From assembly GCF_002952215.1 (NCBI RefSeq), contig NZ_CP022600.1:3038001-3102000 (forward strand): 64,000 bases of DNA, written 5' to 3'. A program made the position numbers and the translations under genes. The notes under the pieces were generated by a model, which had not been told where the DNA came from, did not search any database, and saw only the letters and a program-made list of their open reading frames with translations. Source of the stretch: Porphyrobacter sp. HT-58-2 (GTDB lineage: Bacteria; Pseudomonadota; Alphaproteobacteria; Sphingomonadales; Sphingomonadaceae). Below are positions 7,616 to 14,949 of this stretch, in pieces; positions within the stretch are counted from its first letter, which is position 1; each line of letters begins with the position of its first letter.

Positions 7616-8647
7616 CTAACTCTGCTGCGCGCCATGCACAAAGGCGCGCACGCTTCCGGGGTCGGGCAGCACGCCGTAGGTGCGTGCCGGATCGACCGGG
7701 AGCGCGGTTTCGACGGTAATCGCCGCGCCGTCCGATGATTCAAGCAGGACGCGGTTGCACGGGCCGAGCGGATGCACATCGCGAACCCGGCATCCGCGCG
7801 GATCGGCCACCGGCACCAGCCTGTCGGCCTGCACCAGCAGATCGAGAACGCCTGCTTCGCGGCATTCGCCGGAAAGGCTCTCCAGCGGCCACAGGCCGAA
7901 GGGGGTGTCCAACCCCTTATCCACCCGCGTCCCGGCAATCACCTGCGCGCCGCTGAAGATCGCACCGACCGCCGCTGTGGCGGGGGCGTCGTGGAGTTCC
8001 TCCGGCGTGCCGAACTGGACGATGCGCCCATCCTCCATCACCGCGATCCTGTCGGCAATATCGAGCGCCTCGGCCGGGTCATGCGTCACCAGCACCACGG
8101 TTGCCCCGGCCTCGCGCAGCAGGATGCGGCAATCGCGGCGGAGTTTGCGGCGCAGCACGATGTCGACGCTGGCAAAGGGTTCATCCATCAACAGCACCCG
8201 CGGGCCCGGCGCCATCGCCCGGGCCAGCGCGGCACGCTGCTGCTGGCCACCCGAAAGCTCATGCGGATAGCGCCTGTCCATGCCCGCAAGACCGACCCTC
8301 GCCAGCCACGCATCCGCCTCACCGCGCTGCGACTTGGGCATCCCGAAGGCGACATTGGCGGCCAGCGTCATGTGCGGGAACAGCGCGCCGTCCTGAAACA
8401 CCAGCCCCACCGGGCGCGCCTCGGGCGGTGGATTGTCTCTGGCATCGGCCAGCACCGCGCCGTCGAGCACAATCGCGCCCTGCTGCACCCTGAGCAGACC
8501 GGCAGCAAGGCCGAGCAGTGTTGACTTACCGCAACCCGACGCGCCAAGCAGACAGGTGATCTCCCCAGCCGGGGCGGTGAAGGAAATGTCCTCCAGCGCC
8601 CGAACTGCACCGTAAGCATGGGCAATATGACGAAATTCGAGGCTCAA
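7616..8647 (-). CDS. fbpC: Ferric-iron ABC transporter ATP-binding protein
   Basis: This 343-residue ATPase has Walker A GASGCGKSTLLG, the Q-loop VFQDGALFPH, the signature LSGGQQQRAALARA, Walker B VLLMDEPFASVD and the switch His in VLVTHDPAEAL. The C-terminal third (about 240-343) fits the TOBE-like regulatory region of FbpC proteins. The start is a TTG at 8647-8645; no ATG or GTG lies in a better position, and the ABC fold begins immediately. That start overlaps the ATG of the divergent permease gene, so there is no intergenic space between the two genes. Confidence 0.93.
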   Translation of the reverse strand: MSLEFRHIAHAYGAVRALEDISFTAPAGEITCLLGASGCGKSTLLGLAAGLLRVQQGAIVLDGAVLADARDNPPPEARPVGLVFQDGALFPHMTLAANVAFGMPKSQRGEADAWLARVGLAGMDRRYPHELSGGQQQRAALARAMAPGPRVLLMDEPFASVDIVLRRKLRRDCRILLREAGATVVLVTHDPAEALDIADRIAVMEDGRIVQFGTPEELHDAPATAAVGAIFSGAQVIAGTRVDKGLDTPFGLWPLESLSGECREAGVLDLLVQADRLVPVADPRGCRVRDVHPLGPCNRVLLESSDGAAITVETALPVDPARTYGVLPDPGSVRAFVHGAQQS

Positions 8648-10362
8648 TGGCGCTGTCCGCAGGATTACCGGTGAGCCGCCTTAGGCAAATTGCCCGCTCC
8701 GGCGCAAGCGGCGCTTCGCGCACAGCGGGCGGCGGCGGGCGCTGGACGCTGGGTGCGCTAGCGATTGCCGCGCTCGCCGGATTGCCGATCGGCGCGATTG
8801 TTTGGGCAGCACTTGCAGGGGGCGAGACAGACGAAGCAAGCGGGACGCTCGGTGATCTCGCCGCGACGGTGCTGCCGACCTATATCGCCAACACCGCGCT
8901 GCTGATGCTGCTGGCAGGCGGCATTGCAGCTATCATCGGGACGGGCTGTGCCTGGCTGATCGCCGCAACCCGCTTTCCGGGGCAACGCCTGCTCGGCTGG
9001 GCGCTGGTGCTGCCGCTGGCGCTTCCGGCCTACCTTGCCGCCTATATCTATGCCGATATGCTGGACTATGCCGGGCCGGTGCAGAGCGCCCTGCGCAGCC
9101 TGACCGGCTGGGGCGCCGAGGATTACATCTTTCCCGACATCCGCTCGCTGGGCGGCGGTGCCTTCGTGCTGGGCTTCGTGCTCTACCCTTACGTCTACCT
9201 GCTCGCGCGCACCGCCTTTGCCACCCAGAGCCTGACCCAGTTCCGCGCCGCGCGCAGCCTGGGCGCGCCGCCCGCCCGCGCGTTCCGGCAGGTGGCTCTG
9301 CCTGCCGCCCGCCCTGCCATAGCAGGCGGCCTCGCATTGGTATTGATGGAGGTGCTCGCCGATTTCGGCGTGGCTGAATATTTCGCCATTCCCACCTTTT
9401 CGACCGGCATCTTCAGAAGCTGGCTGGCGATGGGGGACAAGGCTGCGGCGCTGAAGCTGGCAGCAGTAATGCTGGTCTTCGTCATCCTGCTGGTCGCATG
9501 GGAAGCGCAGTCGCGGCGTGGACGCAGCGATAGTCGCGATGGCCTTGCCGCCCGCCCGACGGACGAACCGCTGGTCGGGCTCTCGCCGCTCGGCAAGGTG
9601 CTGGCCTTTGCCGCCTGCGCGCTGCCGGTGCTGCTCGGCTTCGTGCTGCCGGCGGGCTACCTGGTGAGCCTTGCCCTGAGCGAGACCGCGCAGAACGCTG
9701 CGGGAGAGATTGGCACCTACCTCAAGGGCAGCCTGTGGCTGGGGCTGGCGACGGCGCTGCTGTGCCTGATCGCGGCACTGCTGCTCGCCTTCGCCCGCGC
9801 CCGATCACCATCGCGCGCGGCGGCAGGAGCGATCCGGTTGGCAACCCTCGGTTACGCCCTGCCCGGCGCGCTGCTGGCGGTGGGACTGCTCGCACCGCTC
9901 GGTGCCTTCGACCAGAGCCTGACCCGCTTTGCCCGCGACAGCCTCGGCTGGACTGGCGGGCTGCTGCTGACAGGGACGAGCGCGATCCTTGTCTATGCCC
10001 TGTCGGTGCGGTTCCTGACGGTGGCCTATAACTCGGTGAGCGGTGGGCTGGCACGTATCCCTCCCAGCCTCGATGCTGCGGCCAGGAGCCTCGGCGCGGG
10101 GCCATCGCAGGTGCTGGCGCGGATCTATGCCCCGTTGCTTGCACCAAGCCTTGCGGGTGCAGCGGCGCTGGTGTTCATCGACACCCTGCGCGAACTGCCC
10201 GCAACGCTGATCCTGCGGCCCTTCAACCTCGAAACCCTCGCCACCCGCACCTATCGCCTCGCGAGTGACGAACGGCTGGTGGAGGCGGCGATCCCCGCGC
10301 TGATCCTGCTCGCAGCAGGGCTGCTGCCGGTGCTGGTGCTGAACCGGCTGGGGAAGCGTTAG
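8647..10362 (+). CDS. fbpB: Ferric-iron ABC transporter permease (two-domain)
   Basis: This 571-residue integral membrane protein is built of two permease halves of about six helices each. The EAA-type loops appear at RAARSLGAPPARAFRQVALP (first half) and DAAARSLGAGPSQVLARIYAP (second half). This is the organisation of FbpB-type ferric permeases. The ATG at 8647 overlaps the divergent ATPase start; an in-frame GTG at 8671 is an alternative that would remove the overlap. It should form the channel for the FbpC ATPase and FbpA receptor. Its promoter would have to lie inside fbpC. Confidence 0.93.
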   Translation: MALSAGLPVSRLRQIARSGASGASRTAGGGGRWTLGALAIAALAGLPIGAIVWAALAGGETDEASGTLGDLAATVLPTYIANTALLMLLAGGIAAIIGTGCAWLIAATRFPGQRLLGWALVLPLALPAYLAAYIYADMLDYAGPVQSALRSLTGWGAEDYIFPDIRSLGGGAFVLGFVLYPYVYLLARTAFATQSLTQFRAARSLGAPPARAFRQVALPAARPAIAGGLALVLMEVLADFGVAEYFAIPTFSTGIFRSWLAMGDKAAALKLAAVMLVFVILLVAWEAQSRRGRSDSRDGLAARPTDEPLVGLSPLGKVLAFAACALPVLLGFVLPAGYLVSLALSETAQNAAGEIGTYLKGSLWLGLATALLCLIAALLLAFARARSPSRAAAGAIRLATLGYALPGALLAVGLLAPLGAFDQSLTRFARDSLGWTGGLLLTGTSAILVYALSVRFLTVAYNSVSGGLARIPPSLDAAARSLGAGPSQVLARIYAPLLAPSLAGAAALVFIDTLRELPATLILRPFNLETLATRTYRLASDERLVEAAIPALILLAAGLLPVLVLNRLGKR

Positions 10363-10375
10363 CGCACGCCTCATC

Positions 10376-10436
10376 CATTCGTGTCGAGCGAAGTCGAGAC
10401 ACCGCTCACTGGCCTCTCGACTTCGCTCGAGGCGAA
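10376..10436. repeat. Palindromic repeat (TCGAGCGAAGTCGAG hairpin), possible terminator
   Basis: TCGAGCGAAGTCGAG at about 10384-10398 is matched by its reverse complement CTCGACTTCGCTCGA at about 10415-10430, giving a 15-base-pair stem. This sequence is a dispersed palindrome familiar from sphingomonad genomes. It lies 3' of fbpB and before bchI, so it may end the iron operon transcript and insulate bchI. Confidence 0.65.
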
Positions 10437-10514
10437 CGGGCATGGACAAAACTGTAAGGCCAGCCTGTCACCGCACTTGTCCAAACCGGCTGAAGGGTTC
10501 ACAAGACAGGTTAC

Positions 10515-11516
10515 ATGGCACGATTTCCCTTCTCAGCAATCGTCGGTCAGGACGAGATGAAACAGGCGCTGCTGATTGCCGCCGTCGACCCCAGCATTGG
10601 CGGGGTGATGGTGTTCGGCGATCGCGGCACGGGCAAATCCACCGCCGCGCGCGCGCTCGCCAGCCTGCTGCCGCCGATCATGGCAGCGGACGGCTGTCCC
10701 TATGGCTGCTCGAAGGAGGATCAGGCCCGCTACCCCGACGTGTGCGGCACGGGCAAGATGGTCAAGCGCGCCGTCCCCTTCATCGACATGCCCCTGGGCG
10801 CGACCGAAGATCGGGTGATCGGCAGCCTCGATCTCGAACGCGCTCTGAGGTCGGGCGAGAAAGCATTCGAACCGGGGCTGCTCGCCAAGGCGCACCGCGG
10901 GTTCCTTTACATCGACGAGATCAACCTGCTCGAAGATCACCTCGTCGATCTGCTGCTCGACGTGGCAGCCTCGGGCGAGAATGTGGTCGAGCGTGAAGGC
11001 CTGTCAGTCCGCCACCCGGCCAAGTTCGTGCTGATCGGTTCGGGCAACCCCGAAGAAGGCGAATTGCGCCCGCAGCTGCTCGACCGCTTTGGCCTGTCGG
11101 TGGAAGTGCGCACGCCCAAGGATATCGAAACCCGCATCAGCATCATGAAGCTCGTCGCCGCAAACGAGGCTGATCCGGAAGGCTTTGCCGCGCGCTGGGC
11201 GGGAGAGGACGAGGCGATCCTCAAGCGTGTCGCCAAGGGCAAGGCGCGTTTGCCCAAGCTTGTCCCCGGTGAGGACGTGCTGCGCGATGCCGCCAACCTG
11301 TGCCTTGCGGTGGGCGCGGACGGCCTGCGCGGCGAACTCACCCTGATGCGCGCCGCCCGCGCGCTGGCTGCGCTGCAGGGGGCCAAGGCTGTCACCCGCA
11401 AGCACCTGATTGCCATCGCGCCTTCCGCTCTGCGGCACCGGCTGCGGCGCGATGTGCTGGACGAGACCGGCTCCACCACGCGCATCACGCGGGCGATTGC
11501 CGAGCTGTTCGGATGA
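10515..11516 (+). CDS. bchI: Magnesium chelatase subunit I (AAA+ ATPase)
   Basis: This 333-residue protein is full length. Walker A GDRGTGKST is at residues 35-43 and Walker B LYIDEIN at 131-137. The family-specific GCPYGCSKEDQ insert with its Cys residues lies near 60-70, and the sensor region GSGNPEEGELRPQLLDRFG follows. BchI forms the ATPase ring that with BchD drives Mg2+ insertion into protoporphyrin IX by BchH, the first committed step of bacteriochlorophyll synthesis. The stop overlaps the bchD start (GGATGA), so bchI, bchD and bchO are translationally coupled. BchH is encoded far away at 43801. Confidence 0.98.
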   Translation: MARFPFSAIVGQDEMKQALLIAAVDPSIGGVMVFGDRGTGKSTAARALASLLPPIMAADGCPYGCSKEDQARYPDVCGTGKMVKRAVPFIDMPLGATEDRVIGSLDLERALRSGEKAFEPGLLAKAHRGFLYIDEINLLEDHLVDLLLDVAASGENVVEREGLSVRHPAKFVLIGSGNPEEGELRPQLLDRFGLSVEVRTPKDIETRISIMKLVAANEADPEGFAARWAGEDEAILKRVAKGKARLPKLVPGEDVLRDAANLCLAVGADGLRGELTLMRAARALAALQGAKAVTRKHLIAIAPSALRHRLRRDVLDETGSTTRITRAIAELFG

Positions 11517-13228
11517 CTTCGCCACACGCCGCGTCGGCCGATCCGCTCGACGATGCGGTGCTGGCGGCGCGGCTGTTCGTCCTCGCGCCGAACGTCTTCA
11601 GGGGCATGACCTTGCGCGGTTCCAGCCCGGCGCGCGAGGCCTTGGTGGCGGCGCTGAGCGATGCCCTCCTCCTGCGCCGCCTGCCGGGCCACGTCGATGA
11701 TGAACGCCTGCTGGGCGGGATCGATCTGGCCGCCAGCCTGTCCGCCGGAAAGCCGATCCGCCAGACCGGGCTGATCGAGGAAGCGCGCGGCGGCGCGCTG
11801 ATTGCGGGCATGGCGGAAAGGCTGGACGGCAGCATTGCCGGGCGGCTGGCGCAAGCGCTCGACGACCCATCGCATGGGGGCGAGACCGCGCTGGTGCTGC
11901 TCGATGATGCGAGCGACCCCGATGAAGCACCCCCTGTCAGCCTGACCGAGCGGCTTGCCTTCACCTGTGACCTGTCCGCCTCGCGCCGCTGGCAGGGTGT
12001 GGAACTGGCTCCGGCTGCCGGGACGCTGGCCGAAGTCGCGCCGCTGGATGAGGCCGCCCTGCGGGCGCTGGCGGCAACGGCCGAGGTGCTGGGGGTGGAT
12101 TCCCTGCGGGCGCTGATCTTCGCGGGCGAGGCTGCGCGGGGCCTTGCCGCGCTGGAGGGGCGCACAACCGTCAGTGAGGGCGATCTGGCGGGCGCTGTCC
12201 GCCTCGCCCTCGCCCCCCGCGCCACGCGCCTGCCGCCGCAGGAAGCACAGGAACCGCCCCCGCCCGAGGAACCCGACCAGCCGCCACCCGACGGGCAGAA
12301 CGACAATTCCGAGGATTCCGACCGCCAGCAGCAGGAGCCCGATCTGTCCGAGGTTCTGGTCGAAGCAGCCAAAGCCTCGATCCCGGCAGGCCTGCTGGAA
12401 CAGCTCACCCAAGGCAAAGCGCCGCGCCGCTCCTCCTCCAGCGGCACCGGTCAGAAACGCAAGGCGGCGACGCGCGGCAAGCCATTGGGCGCGCGCCCGG
12501 GAATGCCGCGCGGCGGGGCAAAACTGGCGCTGATCGACAGCTTGCGCGCTGCCGTGCCGTGGCAGGCCGTGCGCCGAAAGGAACAGGGCGCCGACGCCGC
12601 ATCTGCGATCATCATGCGCAAGGAAGACCTGCGCATCCGCCGCTTCGAGGAACGCGCCGCGCGGGTGACGATTTTCGCGGTCGATGCCAGCGGATCGGCG
12701 GCGGCAGCGCGGCTGGCCGAGGCCAAGGGCGCGGTCGAACTGATGCTGGCGCAGGCCTATGTCACCCGCTCCGAGGTCGCGCTGGTCGCCTTCCGGGGGA
12801 CAAGCGCGGAACTGATCCTGCCCCCCACCCGCAGCCTTACCCGCGCCCGACGCATGCTGGCCGAATTGCCGGGCGGCGGCGGCACCCCGCTGGCAATGGG
12901 GCTGAACGTCGCCCGTGAAGTGGCCGAGGCGGTGATTGCGCGCGGACGCAGCGCGGCGCTGGTGATCCTCACCGATGGCAGAGCCAATATCGCTGCCGAT
13001 GGCTCCCCCGGCCGCGCACAGGCCAAGGACGATGCCGAGGCCGCCGCCAAGGCGATCTGCGCGCGCGGGATTGATGCACTGGTGGTCGATATCTCCGCCC
13101 GTCCCGGCCCCGAAGGCGCGGCGCTGGCGCAGGCGCTGGGGGGGCGCTTCCTCGCCCTGCCGCGGGCCGATGCGCGGATGCTGCAAGCCGCGATCAACGC
13201 CGTGCAACCGATCGGCAAGGCGGCGTGA
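11513..13228 (+). CDS. bchD: Magnesium chelatase subunit D
   Basis: This 571-residue protein starts at the ATG that overlaps the bchI stop; the longer open frame upstream is a shadow of bchI. It has three parts: a degenerate AAA+ domain without a usable Walker A (residues 1-220), an acidic Pro-rich linker (about 240-290, repeated PPPEE-like runs), and a C-terminal integrin-type VWA domain. The metal site DASGS begins at Asp391 and ILTDGRANI follows later. BchD is the platform that couples the BchI ring to BchH. Its end overlaps bchO. Confidence 0.97.
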   Translation: MTSPHAASADPLDDAVLAARLFVLAPNVFRGMTLRGSSPAREALVAALSDALLLRRLPGHVDDERLLGGIDLAASLSAGKPIRQTGLIEEARGGALIAGMAERLDGSIAGRLAQALDDPSHGGETALVLLDDASDPDEAPPVSLTERLAFTCDLSASRRWQGVELAPAAGTLAEVAPLDEAALRALAATAEVLGVDSLRALIFAGEAARGLAALEGRTTVSEGDLAGAVRLALAPRATRLPPQEAQEPPPPEEPDQPPPDGQNDNSEDSDRQQQEPDLSEVLVEAAKASIPAGLLEQLTQGKAPRRSSSSGTGQKRKAATRGKPLGARPGMPRGGAKLALIDSLRAAVPWQAVRRKEQGADAASAIIMRKEDLRIRRFEERAARVTIFAVDASGSAAAARLAEAKGAVELMLAQAYVTRSEVALVAFRGTSAELILPPTRSLTRARRMLAELPGGGGTPLAMGLNVAREVAEAVIARGRSAALVILTDGRANIAADGSPGRAQAKDDAEAAAKAICARGIDALVVDISARPGPEGAALAQALGGRFLALPRADARMLQAAINAVQPIGKAA

Positions 13229-14097
13229 GCACGCTCGACTGGCACCGCGAAGGCCTGATCTGGCCCCACCGCGAGGCGAGCGCGTTCGTGCAGGTAGGCA
13301 ACAGGCGCTGGCATGTGCAGACGATGGGTTCCGGCCCGCCGCTGCTGCTGCTCCACGGCACCGGTGCCTCGGTCCATTCATGGCGCGGCCTGATGCCGCT
13401 GCTGGCACAGACCCACACTGTGATCGCCCCGGATCTCCCTCGCCACGCCTTCACCACCGGTCATGATGCCTACGCCATGAGCCTGCCCGCGATGGCGCAG
13501 GAGATTGCACGGCTGCTCGACGCGCTTGAGGCCAGGCCCGCCGCGATCATCGGCCATTCGGCAGGCGCGGCGATTGCGCTGCAACTGGCGCTTGACCATG
13601 CCTACCAAGGCCCAATCATCGGCCTTAACGCGGCGCTGCGGCCCTTCCCCGGCGCGCTGGCGCAGATCTTCCCCGCGCTCGCCAAGACGCTGTTCGTCAA
13701 TCCGCTGGTGCCGCGCATCTTCACCGGCAGCATCGACCTTGTCGGCGGGGCGGAGCGGTTCCTGTGGCGCTCCACCCATTCGCGCATCGATGCGGCGGGG
13801 CTGGCCTGTTACCGCACCTTGCTCAAGCATCCCGGCCATGCCGGCGGGGCGCTGGCAATGATGGCGAACTGGGATCTGCCCACTCTGCGCACGCGCATGG
13901 GGGAGGCCCGCAACCCCGTGCTGCTGATCCACGGCACCCATGATCCCGCTATCCCGCCCGACTGGGCGCGCGATGCGCAAAGCTGGCTTCCCGATGCGCG
14001 GCTGGAACTTCTCCCCGGGCTCGGCCATTTGGCCCATGAGGAAGCCCCTGAGGCTGTGCAGGCGCAGATCGCCGCCTTCCTCGCTCAGGCAGGTTAG
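13225..14097 (+). CDS. bchO: BchO, alpha/beta hydrolase of the Mg chelatase operon
   Basis: This 290-residue protein begins at a GTG that overlaps the bchD stop (GTGA). It shows an alpha/beta-hydrolase fold: oxyanion region LLHGTGASVHSW, nucleophile elbow IGHSAGAA with Ser112, a late Asp in LLIHGTHDPAIP, and a His in LPGLGHLAHEE. BchO proteins are consistently encoded with bchID and are described as Mg-chelatase accessory proteins. The exact substrate is not established. Confidence 0.95.
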   Translation: MSTLDWHREGLIWPHREASAFVQVGNRRWHVQTMGSGPPLLLLHGTGASVHSWRGLMPLLAQTHTVIAPDLPRHAFTTGHDAYAMSLPAMAQEIARLLDALEARPAAIIGHSAGAAIALQLALDHAYQGPIIGLNAALRPFPGALAQIFPALAKTLFVNPLVPRIFTGSIDLVGGAERFLWRSTHSRIDAAGLACYRTLLKHPGHAGGALAMMANWDLPTLRTRMGEARNPVLLIHGTHDPAIPPDWARDAQSWLPDARLELLPGLGHLAHEEAPEAVQAQIAAFLAQAG

Positions 14098-14109
14098 GAG
14101 AGGCAGCAG

Positions 14110-14283
14110 ATGCACAGCGGCAATTACGGCTGGATCGAGATCGTGCTGTTTTACGGCATCGCGATCGGCTTTGGCGCGTGGCAGTTCTGGAAGATGGACC
14201 GGATGCTGAAAAAGACCCGTGCGGAAAAGGCAGCCAAGGAGGCGGCCGAACGCGAGGGCGATGGTGAGGCTTCGGCGGAGTAA
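14110..14283 (+). CDS. Small single-helix membrane protein downstream of bchO
   Basis: This is a 57-residue ORF that common length cut-offs miss. The ATG at 14110 is 12 bases after the bchO stop, with AGGAGAGG directly upstream. The N-terminal half is one transmembrane helix (WIEIVLFYGIAIGFGAWQFW). The C-terminal half is a charged Lys/Glu/Ala segment likely to be helical in the cytosol. Position, ribosome site and composition argue that it is real and part of the bchIDO transcript. I do not recognise the family. A membrane anchor for the chelatase accessory protein is a guess. Confidence 0.7.
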   Translation: MHSGNYGWIEIVLFYGIAIGFGAWQFWKMDRMLKKTRAEKAAKEAAEREGDGEASAE

Positions 14284-14328
14284 GGCGGACGCCGCAAGGC
14301 TGTCACACCGCAAGCAAGGGAACTGTCA

Positions 14329-14949
14329 TCAGCACAATGTCCGCTCGCGCGCGATCATCGCGGCATGGGTGCGGTTGCGCGCGCCGAGCTTGCGGCAGAT
14401 CAGCTTGACGTGGAGCTTGATCGTCGGCTCGCGCAGGTCGAGGTCGCGGGCGATTTCCTTGTTTGCCTGTCCTGCGCACAGCCCGGCCAGCACCTGCCGC
14501 TCACGCGGCGAAAGGCCGCCGGTTTCGGGCGGCTTTTCCTGTGAGGGGCGGTGGAGATCAATCGGCATATAGGTCTCGCCCGCCGCCATGAAGCGGATCG
14601 CATTGACCAGCGACCGGGCAGGCAGGGTCTTGGGGAGATATCCCGCCGCGCCCACAGCAATTACCTTGTCCGCCACGCCCGCCGGACTCAGGCCCGACAT
14701 CAGCGCGACACGCTGACCCTTGCCCGCCACAATCGCCTGCTCCAGCCCGCGATAGCCGTCCATCCCCGGCATCCCGTAATCGAGCACCACCAGATCGAAA
14801 GGCGCGCCTTCGGCATTGGCGGCGTCAATCGCCTGCAAGGCTTCGGGCAGATTGGCGACGGTATCGACCGTGAATTGCCCTGCTGCTTCGAGGTAGGAAC
14901 GCAGGACATCGCGCAGCAATTCATGGTCGTCGGCAATTAGGATACGCAT
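14329..14949 (-). CDS. NarL/LuxR-family response regulator
   Basis: This 206-residue protein has an intact receiver (IADDHE acidic pair, phospho-Asp in VVLDYGMPGMDG, Lys in YLPKTLPA). It ends in a LuxR-type helix-turn-helix (LSPRERQVLAGLCAGQANKEIARDL, then a recognition helix TIKLHVKLICRKLGARNRT). It overlaps the upstream hybrid kinase gene by 13 bases on the same strand, so the two form a cognate pair. A two-component output next to a fimbrial gene set suggests surface-structure control, but this is inferred. Confidence 0.95.
   Translation of the reverse strand: MRILIADDHELLRDVLRSYLEAAGQFTVDTVANLPEALQAIDAANAEGAPFDLVVLDYGMPGMDGYRGLEQAIVAGKGQRVALMSGLSPAGVADKVIAVGAAGYLPKTLPARSLVNAIRFMAAGETYMPIDLHRPSQEKPPETGGLSPRERQVLAGLCAGQANKEIARDLDLREPTIKLHVKLICRKLGARNRTHAAMIARERTLC

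Noticed and set aside
10453-10483. PpsR-like sites before bchI (TGT-N12-TCA and TGT-N12-CCA)
   Set aside because: The right halves do not match ACA and there is no paired -35 as at bchC, bchG and bchF; too degenerate to call.
10937-13408. 823-residue open frame on the minus strand across bchD
   Set aside because: Antisense shadow of bchI, bchD and bchO in high-GC sequence; no domain pattern and no ribosome site.
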